NCBI RefSeq assembly: GCF_000350225.1
Contig: NW_005179370.1
Coordinates: 1 to 53,351 of the forward strand
Direction of reading: 5' to 3'
Length of the DNA stretch: 53,351 nt
Source: Chondrus crispus
Lineage: Eukaryota; Rhodophyta; Florideophyceae; Gigartinales; Gigartinaceae
How positions within the stretch are numbered: position 1 is the first letter of the stretch; every line of letters starts with the position of its first letter. A program made the position numbers and the translations under genes. The notes under the pieces are model-generated. The model made no database searches and was not told the DNA's origin. It was given only the letters and a program-made list of their open reading frames with translations. Of the stretch, positions 30,617 through 40,469 are shown piece after piece.

Positions 30617-30621
30617 CGAGG

Positions 30622-30980
30622 GAAGGTATGCCATTTTCATACGGGGCGGAATTACTGGCCTGCGCAGATGCCGAAGACAGAAGATAGAATGTAAAATGGT
30701 CAATGGCATCCCTATTTCCATCAGAAGGCATCAAGCACGTTCTGAAAGTGGACTCTAAAGGTTTATACGACCGAGTAACTACCTTTAATGAAGGAAGAGA
30801 ATACCGGCTTAGACAGACGGTGCAGCGCATTCGTGACTCATTTGAGACGGGAGAAGTGACCATTATAAGGTGGGTTCAGGGAAAGCAAACGTCACAGATG
30901 CTTTGACGAAACGGACGCCTATGGGTTACGGGATGCTGAACATGATAACGTCAATCGGGATATTACAGCTGCCGGCACAC
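30622..30980 (+). pseudogene. Copia RNase H, right part of the interrupted gene
   Basis: Reads GMPFSYGAELLACADAEDR, then (after a stop) HVLKVDSKGLYDRVTTFNEG, YRLRQTVQRIRDSFETGEV and, after a shift, DALTKRTPMGYGMLN with an end near 30980. This is the C-terminal RNase H of a copia lineage and is the direct continuation of the fragment at 23310-23640. Together they bracket the minus-strand element. Confidence 0.85.
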
Positions 30981-31421
30981 AGATTTTTTGAAGTAGATAC
31001 TGAAACGTGAGTTTGAGTCAAGGAACACAGACACCTCAACGACTGAGGGGTGAGTGAATCGACCTACATGCTGACGTATTCCATAGTGCGCGCTTTTAAG
31101 TACAGATTGAACACGTATACAAATACTGAATATGAGCACGGGATTATTTGATATGCCCACATTATGGGTGCGACATTCTTTCGTATGCTCACATTTTGCA
31201 GTGCCACAATACACCGCACCACATCGCATCCGTTATTCGAACGGTCACACAGAAATAATGCAGACGAAAGAAGGGTAACGTGCGTTTGCACATCGCGAAA
31301 ATGCAATTGTGCCGAGGATCCAAAGCTTTGAAATGAGCACATGACAATGTGCAGGAAGAGACCGATAGGCCTTTAAGAGACTGACTAGCGAGAGATAGGA
31401 AGAAGAAGAAAATATAAGGCA

Positions 31422-31625
31422 GTGAGTGGAGCAGACTCACACGCGCCAGCTGAGGCTGAATACATTGCGACGGCCAGAGCTCGGCCCACAATTGTCAAAG
31501 CTCGGAGGGCATCCCATTTTATGAACATGCATATGTTCATAAGTGTGAAACACAGCTATTTTACAACTGTACATGGCCCCAAACGGCAATCATCAATGCA
31601 ACTGCTTATAGTTGCACATAATTAA
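31422..31625 (+). pseudogene. Possible copia RNase H scrap
   Basis: The frame contains APAEAEYIATARARPTIVKA, which resembles the conserved (S)xAEAEYxAxxxA motif of copia RNase H. Nothing else around it is clearly retroviral, so this may be a small relic. Confidence 0.4.
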
Positions 31626-32964
31626 TATTGGCTTACAGTAGTCGGCCGGCGGTGGCGACGGCGTCACTTCCTCGCAATCATATCACAATTTTGGGCGACT
31701 GGCCATCGGTGTGCCTAATATTGTAGGCTTTGCACCTTAAATGTGAGAAACTTTTCGGGACTCCAGCACGCGTTCGGGAAAATCATTTTTGAGAGATCTC
31801 ACCTCTAACCCTAGTGCCAAGCTAAGATATGGTATATGGGAAAGGGTCACTCTCTTTATTCTTAGCATTTGGTTGTTTCAAGGAGTCCCCTGATTGTGGC
31901 CAAGGACGAAAAAAGCAATACCAATAGCAATGGAAAGAGTTCATACTAGAATTAAACCTTGCAACGAGCGCTTGATTTATCTCTCCTTCAGCCACGATAG
32001 TAGCGGAAGTGGTATTCTTTTCAAAATATCGAAAAGACCAAGGTGACAGTTTGCTATTTTGTATGGCGCAACCAGCTTACAACTCGTACTCATTGTCATA
32101 CTCGCGAAACACATCTGAGGCTGACGTCAGCGGCACTGAGGGCCTCAATGATCTGCTTTTTCAAATAGGCTCGAATAGCTAGGGTTTAAGCCGATGCAAG
32201 CTCCCCACAGAGTTGTTCAAAATCAGCAATGACGATAAGAAGAATTTTTGTGCGATACATTATGAATTTTCCGAAAACATTGTAAAAACAATGAATACAA
32301 CCGGAAGGTATTTCACCTGAACTATGCATTTATCGGCCATGAGGTGATAAATTACATCGTTCCAGCCGCATTACTAATACTACATCCAAGCTAATGTATC
32401 CACCGAACACACAGGAGTTTTGTTTATAATGTTATTTGCGGAAATTTGGTGTGTCATCCTCATTATCCTCAGCACTCATATTGGCAGCGGTGCTCAGAGC
32501 TGAAGGTTTGATCGTTTTTGACCATCCTGGGCCGCCATCACTGATGTCAAAAGCGTTCTTCTCGCCCATCGTCGAAAATTTGTGCCTGGAAGAAATCCCG
32601 TTGACTCAAACATGACGCTTCAACTGCTTCAGCTCTGGGTTTCCATTTCTTCCAGGAATCGTGACATTATACACCACCTCGACAACGACCTAATTGCGGT
32701 CCGAGATGAGCGTGGCGAAAAACTTCGCGTTTCCAGTAAACGATTGGGTACTCGACCCTACGGGGGCGGGCAGGACATGTGAAGGCGGAACGGCACATAT
32801 ATCTGTGAGACTGATGCAGAGGGCGACCCGGCGATGGCCATGCTTAAAGGAGGCTAATTTATTGCAGTCCACGGGTAGCAATAGTCTGCAGTCTAGCACT
32901 TTAGTCATTGAGCGTTCCCCGTAATGTGTGCAGTCGTTCTCGCTAGGTCAACCTGTGAGGATGA
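31626..32964. other. AT-rich, no supported gene
   Basis: Only short frames. A minus-strand start near 32571 reads MGEKNAFDISDGGPGW and stops after about 44 codons; it could be the N-terminus of a lost gene. The last 250 bp may be the 5' UTR of the LINE. Confidence 0.4.
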
Positions 32965-34875
32965 GGCGTCCCGTACGAAATCCCTGACGCGATCCCTTGC
33001 GACTGGACTTTCGCGTACAGTGTTGGAGAAGTCTTCTACGTATATCGCGTGGCCGGTGAGGGGGACGCCCAGACCTCCACGCAAGAGCGCCTTGGCGCTC
33101 CAAATTCTGATCGAGCGCCCATTGGCCGGACGCAATCCAAATCGGTCCAATTCAACTCTACGAAAGGGCACCACGGCGCCCCAGCTTCTGGTCGCGCGCT
33201 CACTGGTCGGGCGCCCTCCAAATTCAAGGACACTGCTCTGCAGGCTTCAAGCCCCTCTCAGTCAGACTTCACGGCCTCCGCAGATTGCGAGAGCTCGTCT
33301 GGGTCTGAACGGTCTTCACCATCAGCCGAAGAAAGAGGCGGACCTCCGGAATCCCCAAAGTCGCTGACCTCCTCGGGGTTCCTGAGTACGTCGGAAGCCA
33401 CACAGCCTTCCTTCAGGCCGGGCTCTGAGGCCTCCAGCTCCAGCCCAGCCCCTCCCTCACTAGACCCTCGACCTCCTCCAACCTCCTCCCGTACGCCGGG
33501 CTCCGCGGGCCGAAACGCTCTGAAACGAAGTTCACACTTAGCCCGCGGTTCCGAAGTCCTGCGCAGCGCGAAACGCACTATCGCCTCGAACCGCCACGCG
33601 ACACTCCGCCGACAGGCGGACGACTATCACAAGAAACTGGAACACTATGTGTCGACCCTCCGGTCCACATTGATTGAAGCGGGAATTACGGTCCCTCCGC
33701 GGCCTCTTCCCCTCTCTACTCACTCCAAGCCCTATCGTGCACGGGCTCTCTTCCCAGAAACCCGTGTGGCAGGCGCTCCGGCGCGGGCTCCGACCACAGC
33801 TGGTAGGTCGAAGAAGGCGGGGGTTCTGTCCCCCAACCTAGCAGCCTCACGGACGAGGGCTCCGACCACCCCTGGGAAGAAGGCGGGGGTTCTGTCCCCC
33901 AACTTAGCAGCCTCAGGGACGAGGCCTCAGACCATCCCTGGGAAGAAGGTGGCGCGGGCTCCGACCACCACCTTAGCAACAGGAGAGACGAGGGCTCCGA
34001 CCATCTCTCCGAAGGAACCGACGCGGGTTACGACCACCGGTCCAGAAGAAACTACCGAGGCTGTGGCTCCGTCCACCACCTCGAAGGGGTTGGCGCGGGC
34101 TCCGACCACCAACCCAGAGGCCCCTATACCTCCCCCTCTCCGCCAACGTCGCCTGTCGTGGGCTGAGGTGGCGAAGAAGCCGGCCGCTACGGCACTACCG
34201 GCTTCGCTTCAGACCCGTCTACAACAGACCCGTCTGGCGCTGAAGGCTTTCTCAAGCCCCAGCAAACAGCCAATTCCTGAGGCAGTCTACGTCGGCGGCG
34301 TCGCGCGGGGGCCCATTGGGGCCCTGCGCACAGCACGTCTTCTGTCGCTACCAAAGTGGGCGATTATTGGGATCTCCTTCATAGGCAATACGGCCCTGGA
34401 GATCCTTTGCCACAAGCAACTCGTCGACCGCCTCATCGCGACAATGAAGTTGCTAATGTTTCGATACTTGGAACAATACAACCCTCGGGGAACTCTACGG
34501 ACCACTAGGTCCAACGAACAGGCAACTACCCACCGACGTTCTTGTCACCGTCGATGGACATGGTGTGCGGAGAACTCTCGTTCCCCCACGGCTACTACAT
34601 GGTACCAGACCAACGCCAAGACCCTCGAAACCTTGGATCCTACCCTCGCACCCGATCCCTCAGATTCCGACTCGGACTCGGGCTCCGAGACGAACGCGGA
34701 CCGAGCCCAGAGTGGTAGAAAGGAACCGGGTCCCGCTCCGACCCGGGCAGCCCCAGCTCCATCTACTGCTAAACCACCAGCTCTGCGCCCAGCCTCTGGA
34801 ACATCAGGGGCTGGACCACTGCAAAGACCCCAGCGGTCCTCTCCCTCACAAAGGCAGCATCGATTACCTGCCTAA
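32965..34875 (+). CDS. LINE ORF1 (Gag-like), Pro/Thr-rich
   Basis: The frame is open from 32965 to the stop at 34873-34875. There is no good ATG near the front (a GTG lies at 33049), so the real start is unknown and the element may be 5'-truncated. The protein is Ser/Pro/Thr-rich with a central coiled-coil-like segment (about 33590-33680) and a 66-bp tandem repeat (ARAPTT..KKAGVLSPNLAAS). Near 34290-34480 there is a more conserved block, VARGPIGALRTARLLSLP and WAIIGISFIGNTALEILC, as in ORF1 proteins of some protist and fungal LINEs. A late acidic run (DSDSDSGSE) follows. It overlaps ORF2 by about 100 bp in a different frame. It presumably binds element RNA; no CCHC knuckle was found. Confidence 0.75.
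   Translation, partial: GVPYEIPDAIPCDWTFAYSVGEVFYVYRVAGEGDAQTSTQERLGAPNSDRAPIGRTQSKSVQFNSTKGHHGAPASGRALTGRAPSKFKDTALQASSPSQSDFTASADCESSSGSERSSPSAEERGGPPESPKSLTSSGFLSTSEATQPSFRPGSEASSSSPAPPSLDPRPPPTSSRTPGSAGRNALKRSSHLARGSEVLRSAKRTIASNRHATLRRQADDYHKKLEHYVSTLRSTLIEAGITVPPRPLPLSTHSKPYRARALFPETRVAGAPARAPTTAGRSKKAGVLSPNLAASRTRAPTTPGKKAGVLSPNLAASGTRPQTIPGKKVARAPTTTLATGETRAPTISPKEPTRVTTTGPEETTEAVAPSTTSKGLARAPTTNPEAPIPPPLRQRRLSWAEVAKKPAATALPASLQTRLQQTRLALKAFSSPSKQPIPEAVYVGGVARGPIGALRTARLLSLPKWAIIGISFIGNTALEILCHKQLVDRLIATMKLLMFRYLEQYNPRGTLRTTRSNEQATTHRRSCHRRWTWCAENSRSPTATTWYQTNAKTLETLDPTLAPDPSDSDSDSGSETNADRAQSGRKEPGPAPTRAAPAPSTAKPPALRPASGTSGAGPLQRPQRSSPSQRQHRLPA
33810..33941 (+). repeat. Two tandem 66-bp units inside LINE ORF1
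   Basis: GAAGAAGGCGGGGGTTCTG begins at 33810 and 33876, and a third start, GAAGAAGGTGG, at 33942 diverges at once. Looser copies of the GC(G)GGCTCCGACCAC core extend to about 34110. The period is a multiple of three, so the frame is kept (22 codons per unit). Confidence 0.9.
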
Positions 34876-36836
34876 CGGAGATCTGGCAACCCCGGTCTCT
34901 CGGCCTCCCAGACGGGGTCGTGATTTACTCTGCTCACGGTCATCGCCCGGTAGGAGCTCGCCGCCAAGCTGGTGGAGTCTGTATGCTTTTCACTAGCCCA
35001 GACTTCACCGAAACGGCCAATATCACCCACCTGCACTTTCAACTACTTGCGGGTCGGTACCGGGGCCTCACGCTTATTGGGGCGTATCTCCAACCAAGGG
35101 CCCCAGAAGCTGAGGTCCACAAGCTGTTGTTCCACATGACACGCCTAGCCCGCGGGAAGACCCTCATCATGGGAGAATTCAACGCGCGTCACCGGCTATG
35201 GGATACCTATACCACAAAACAAGGCCGACTCTTGTCGCAATGGGCCTTTCAGCTGAACTTCACAGTTGCCACCCCTGTGAAAGCCACTTGGTACCCTCTA
35301 CGACATGGTTCCAGTACGGTGGACCTGTTCCTTGGGCGCGGCATATCCTTTGGCACACCGCAGCTGACGCAGGGCCACTGGGCCACTCTCTCGGACCATC
35401 GGCCCATATCTGTCCTCGTCTACCCGGAAGCCCCACCACGCCTCTCTAAGGCGGTCCCCTTCTCTATACTCGCCAACCTGGATATCCGAAAAAAGGTCCG
35501 GGCCTCCTATCTGCAACGGCTTCCAGGCTGCAGCAGCAACCTCTCTGCCTGTGCTACTCCGGAATCTCTGGAATATGAAACCACCAAGCTAGCCAAAACG
35601 TTCCTCGAACCTTGGTTGGCACACTTCGCCCAGAAACCAGCACGCTTCCGCCCTGGTTGGACCTATGCGACGGACCGTTTGACAAAGCTACGCTCTAAAC
35701 TACTCCAAGCTCCGCTAACCCCGGACTCTAAGGCGGAAAACCACAAGTTGGATAAAGCCATCCGGAGGAAGGTTCGCAAGAGACGCCGCGAGCTGCGAAC
35801 CCGCCATCTGGACACGGTGAACGAAGGTCCACTGACCCACACAGTGGATGTCATGACTGCAATCAAGAAACTCCGCAACGACCCGCGGACAATAGAAGCG
35901 CTGGACCCGGACGTGTTTACTCAGTTTATCCAGTCCCGCCAACCCTCGCTGGACACTAGCCCTCGTCCCACGACCTTTGAGTTACCTCCTCACTTCGAGA
36001 GCAAACTTCGGTCTGCAATTGTCCAGATGGCCCGCAACAAGGCCCCAGGTGCGGACTGGATCTCCGCCGAAATGCTCTAGCTGGACGTCCCTAGGGCGGC
36101 AAATTCCATTGCAGCCCTCTGGTCGCAGGTTGGCCAACTGGCCTACGCCCCCAAGCTCCTTCCATCGGGACTGGTCGTTCCGCTATTCAAAAAAGGAGAA
36201 GCAAGTGATCCTCTAAACTATAGACCGATCACGCTTCTATTGGTCATCCGGAAGGCCATTTCCAAGGCAATTGGGTTGATCTTTATTGTAGCAAATAGCT
36301 CTCACTCTAGGCAACTCGGGTTCCTCTCTGGCTCTAACACGGAAATGGCTATCGCAATGGCATCCGAATCCCTCCGCAGTGGCTTTAACTGTGGTGCGGT
36401 CTTGGACCTCAAATCTGCATACGATTTGGTCCTTCGCGACCGCCTGCTACAGTTATGCAGAAAAAGATTGGATCCGACAATGTGTGCCATGATCCAAGCA
36501 CTCCTACACCGAACGGCGATCAAAACACAGGGACAAATTGGCACAGTCACAGCCAATGTGGTCTTGGGCGTGCCTCAAGGGGACACCTTCAGTCCATGGC
36601 TCTTCAACCTATTCCTAGACCCCCTCTTACTACAACTGAACGCATATGTGGAAACGCGGGTGATTGGGTTCGCAGACAATGTTCTAGGATTAACGCGATC
36701 ATGGCCAGGTATGGTCCGACTGCACATGTTGGGTCGCCTCCCGGGGGCTCCTCGACTGCTCGTACTCTTCAAGGTCATGGAACTGTACTTGAGTCTCCGT
36801 CCTTATGCCTATTCGAAGGCTCGCGTGGCTCTCTAA
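34773..36836 (+). pseudogene. LINE ORF2: AP-like endonuclease plus reverse transcriptase, one in-frame stop
   Basis: One frame runs from 34773 to 36836 with a single TAG at 36078-36080. The endonuclease starts LWNIRGWTTAKTPAV and has CLTEIW, GGVCMLF, IMGEFNARHRLWD (about 35170) and LSDHRPIS (about 35392), the usual EEP landmarks with catalytic Glu, Asn, Asp and His. RT begins after KAPGADWIS: NYRPITLL (36220), QLGFLSGSNTEMAIAMASES, VLDLKSAYDLV (36402, catalytic Asp), GVPQGDTFSPWLFNLFLD (36570) and GFADNVLGL (36670). The active site is FADN where FADD is expected. After that the sequence degrades and the frame is lost. The first ATG (34983) lies inside the endonuclease, so translation would need ORF1 frameshifting or reinitiation. 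Confidence 0.92.
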
Positions 36837-37639
36837 AAATTGGCGGGCTCTCTGATGCGTCTTTACGCTATCGCGGAGTCGCCCCACGACTGGGCGACCT
36901 ACCGCCACCGAGAGGAGGATGATAGTCTGGTCTTCTGATCCGCTTCCTTTGAGGAAGGCTTCTCCCCAAGGGACTTCCCCGTGCTGCCGGAGGCGGTGCG
37001 GGAATCCCTTCCGTCTTTAGGAGTGCACGTGTTGCGTCCGTTTTTTTGAAGCATTTTGGCTTCGCCTATTCCCACCCCGGCCCCCCACCCCACGCGGAGA
37101 TAGTACACAGCGTAAATGGGCGTGGGCCATAAGTAACGCGTTCATGGCCGAGGTTCACATCAACAGGCGCGTAATTTTTCAGCCCATCGGGGTCCTCGCG
37201 TTCCCTGGGAGGGTCGCCTCCGACCTTCCCGTCGTGCCACTGCATCCACTGGAGACGAATTCCAAACACAAGATGTAGAGCTTCGCGTCCGTGTTGTCCC
37301 TCATGCACTGTGCTTGTCAGGTGCCGGAGCAAACGCGGTGCCCTTGAACCGATTACACCGCAAGCGAGCAGAGCATTTTCCTACTCTACGATATGCGATC
37401 AGATGCATTCGTGGCGAGGCCGCCCCTACCCTTGCGTTCGGCGGCGTCCGCGCGGAGAGGGCCGGAGTAGGGTCCGTTTGTCGAGAGGCCCAGCGTAAAC
37501 GGCACTGCGACGTGGACAGAGATGTCCCGGTCTTCAGGCCGTCGCATGCTACCAATTTCTCGTCTCCGGGTACATCCGGTGTATCCCCTCACCTCACGTC
37601 GGGGAGTAACCCACCCGTAATGAAATGACTTTTATGCGG
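36837..37639. other. LINE 3' end or intergenic, no supported gene
   Basis: Broken RT-like frames continue to about 36925. Beyond that, frames on both strands overlap and lack motifs. The G/C-rich part at 36940-37620 could be the LINE 3' UTR; no poly-A tail or target-site duplication was found. Confidence 0.35.
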
Positions 37640-38335
37640 TGCCGCGTTGTCCAGATGAAAATAAACGTATTTCCAACTTTACTTTCGGAAAATGGGAGCA
37701 ATCCGTCCTCTAAACGTTACAATAAACTTTTGAATCCTAGTTTTCATTAATAAAACCAAATCTGAGATAATATTGTAGGAGGTTGCTTCATATGTCATCA
37801 CTGACTGATCACCATGCTTGTGCGTAGGAAATATATGGATTCTGTTCGCAGATCCTGCGAATAGTGTGCGAATCCATCGGGGACATCCATACTGTATTAA
37901 ACTTTGCATCATTAAATATGACATCCTTCCAATCAGAAAGTGGCCAAGTGGCGTATTCTTTGGCCCACTCATACCTTAGCCCTTTTGATCCTCCGTTATT
38001 GCCGAATCACATTTCATTTTCATATACATCAGATGACCACTAGAGGACAGAAGCTACTGGACACGACCAACAGAAACGGACAGTTTCAGTGTAGTATGAA
38101 AAATCCTAGCATTTTATGGGTGCCCGTTCATTCATGTCTGAAAAGTGCGCGAAGCTGAGTATTTGAAATATATTTCGGCCGACCCAGCTTTTTCGTTCAT
38201 TTTTGACTTTTTGGCCGGTGAAAACATTGTGGACGGCCGTCTGAGACTTGTCAATGAACTCAGCAACCTTTCGTTCCGGTAACATTTCATGCATTAGACC
38301 GAGGATGATCCCTTTTTAATGGTCCGTTAAAGGGG
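37640..38335 (-). pseudogene. Tc1/mariner transposase relic
   Basis: Read on the minus strand: a helix-turn-helix region GIILGLMHEMLPERKVAEF then IDKSQTAVHNVF (from about 38325), then in another frame GRPKYISNTQLRALF (38185 down). After a gap comes AKEYATWPLSDWKDVIFND (about 37965 to 37905, first catalytic Asp in VIFND), and in a shifted frame HKHGDQSVMTYEATSYNIIS (37825 down; usually KHGxxSVMVWG), ending near 37680 (RIAPIFRK). Motif order and spacing are those of Tc1/mariner transposases. At least three shifts and stops are present. Confidence 0.75.
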
Positions 38336-38872
38336 TAGATCTTCCCATAATTGGGATTAATAGTAAAGAAACGGGCATTGAGACAGATGCAGGAACGTGG
38401 ATGAAACTGTTTTAACGTTGCTATAGGGCGGTTTATATGTTTTCGGGCGCCTAGACACCTTGTCTTCGTTTTTCGGTTCTATACAAATTCCGTGGGAAAT
38501 AAGTGGCGGGCCAAGAGAAGGGGGACACTCACCCGTTTAAGTTCGTGAACTTGTCCTGAAAGAGGGCTCATTTCGATCTGATTAGTAGTATTAAATGTCC
38601 ACGACGATGCCGGGTTCTGTAGCGCAAAGCCTTAGTACTGTGGAGAAAAATTCTGGGCCATAAACTTATTTCGGGGAGTGTAGAACGATGTCTCTTCTTC
38701 TTATCAATAGTGCGAACAGATTTCATATCTCAATGAGATTTCATGAGTGGAACTTGAGACATATTACGTGAGAGACATTACCCGAGACAGATCCTGAACG
38801 CATACCTAAATATCATATTACGGGTTAGAGATATAAACCAATGTACAATCCTCAAGCATCATTATTTCACAT
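38336..38872. other. AT-rich, no supported gene
   Basis: No frame with a recognisable motif; flank of the copia insertion. Confidence 0.5.
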
Positions 38873-38877
38873 CTCTG

Positions 38878-39210
38878 TGTCGTCAGAGATGCCTCCGAGC
38901 GCGCGCGGTCTCGCTCGCCGGTACAATCCGGTGAGTGGCGTGGACTGCGCGACGGGCGGGCGAGATGGAGAATTGGGGGGATTGGAATCGCGTCTGTGTC
39001 GCGCCAAGGCTGTAGCAACCAGAACCACTTGCGGCTAGTTTTACTTGTTGAATTCCCTGTGCCTCCTCCCTTTCACATTACATCTACCGCCGTCTCTATA
39101 TGGGGCGTCAACCCACTGGCAAGCACTAATTGCTTTCGAGGAGGCGTCCTAATCCAATTATTAACATTAGATCTACCGTCGTCGGCCACGGTGACGTATA
39201 AAAAGCAGCA
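38878..39210 (-). repeat. 3' LTR (333 bp) of the complete copia element
   Basis: On the + strand it starts TGTCGTCAGAG and ends AAAAAGCAGCA. Five of its 17 differences from the other LTR lie in the last 20 bp, where this copy has gained or kept TATAAAAAG. Confidence 0.95.
39197..39205 (+). promoter_or_regulatory. TATA box pointing at the antisense ORF
   Basis: TATAAAAAG lies at the inner edge of the 3' LTR, 86 bp upstream of the open frame start (39283) and 179 bp upstream of its first strong ATG (39376). The other LTR has GGATACGAAG at this place. Confidence 0.4.
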
Positions 39211-39220
39211 CTCCCCCAAT
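39211..39220 (-). other. Polypurine tract of the complete copia element
   Basis: On the minus strand ATTGGGGGAG directly precedes the 3' LTR. Confidence 0.7.
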
Positions 39221-39282
39221 TTTGGCGAGTTGATGCCACATAAAATCCCAGACGCCGCCATTCGAGCTCCAACTTCTTTGCA

Positions 39283-40455
39283 GTGCCCTACGTCTCCCTC
39301 TTTCCTTCGCTTATACAATCTCCCTTTCCTCGCGACCTGGAGAACATTCCGACAAAACCCCGCCCGCAGTCCAAAATGCACGGTTCACACAGTACCACGT
39401 CCGGGCTCAGCGACATAAGCAGCGCAAGCGGTGCCTCTACCACACCCTCGCATACCTCAAGCGTCCACTCTACCAGTAATGCCTCACCAACCTGCGTTGG
39501 AGGCTCACTTCAAACCATGCCTAACTATCGCAATGGGAAAATGGGCAGACGGGAGTTAATGCGCGAGGAGCCTTCCACAGAGAATGATGCGTGGGCAATC
39601 AAGGCCGTAGCAATCGGTGACGGTTCTACGGACTCGAGAGGGGGCATGATGATACGCAGGAACTTCTATGGGTCTGCAAAATCATCGGGTCGCCACGAAA
39701 ATTAATATGCAATCGACTCCGGGACACCTGATGTGAGAAAGTTTGGCAGGGCTAAAATTCGCCTTAACACTCGAGTTATCGCCAAGAATGGATCATCAGC
39801 ACCCTTCTGCGTGGTCCCGGCTGAAAGCCGAACGAGGAATCACAACTCGAAGCTACGTAAGGATGTTGTTTCTGAGGCAATTCGTTCCTATTGGGTACGA
39901 AACCAAGGGATTGCCGTTCTTATTGGTGGGCCATGAGCGCAAGGTGAAAGCAAATCTCTGCAGAAATTCCTGACGTGGGAGCAAGACTTAATTTTCATGC
40001 GCTATAATGATGGAAGTTGCGTTCGTGCCGCCCTTGTAAACGCTATTGGATGCTTGGTCGGCCGTGATGCAGCGTCGATAGCAATGGAAATCCAGAAGGA
40101 GGATGACACGCATTACAAAAACCTGAAACCTCTTTGTCATGTGGTGCATCGTATTAAGCATTTAAATTTTGTGAAGCCAACTAAGGGGATGCTTGGAGAT
40201 GCTTCCTCAGACAAATTTGGGAAGGCCTTCGACCATCTAGGCAACCTGACGAAAGCGGTATGGATTGTACGACTTTGCCAGGCGGGCGTAGTTGATCATT
40301 GCATCACCATCGATGCCAACGGTGGTCGCATCCTTGATAGCTTCGAAACATGTGCTATTTTTCTCAACATTAAATCCTTGATGCTGTGCGGCGGTGACAA
40401 AACGAACAAGTTACATGTAGCGGAGGTGCGCCAGGTTGTGCACAATCATCAATAA
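39283..40455 (+). pseudogene. Extra antisense gene in the copia element, possible papain-fold protease-like
   Basis: One frame runs for about 390 codons with only two stops (TAA 39703-39705 and TGA 39934-39936), far more open than expected by chance. It starts with a Ser/Thr-rich region (MHGSHSTTSGLSDISSASG from 39376). The C-terminal half is globular: NDGSCVRAALVNAIGCLVG (Cys at 40018), HRIKHLNFV, VVDHCITIDANGGRILDSFE (His at 40297, Asp at 40336), NKLHVAEVRQV. The Cys near a helix start, His and Asp order recalls papain-fold families (C39, Josephin or OTU), but this is only a motif-level guess. It lies antisense to pol, between pol and the 3' LTR, and its stop is 14 bp from the pol stop. It is not part of standard copia coding and may be a captured gene. 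Confidence 0.6.
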
Positions 40456-40469
40456 GTAAACGTAAGGCT

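Larger units (their letters stand above)
23644..30621 (-). mobile_element. Copia retrotransposon inserted in another copia RNase H gene
   Basis: A full-length but dead minus-strand element of about 7 kb. Direct repeats at the two ends (23644-24685, itself interrupted, and 30155-30616) are its LTRs, and gag-pol reads from 30020 down to 24706. GAAGG stands on both outer sides (23639-23643 and 30622-30626) and the + strand RNase H continues across it (DWASRKE then GMPFSYGAELLA), so this is the likely target-site duplication. The LTR ends are not textbook TG...CA here, so the exact borders could shift by a few bases. The element contains a solo LTR (24802-25848) and an insertion within its 3' LTR (about 23968-24553). 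Confidence 0.85.
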
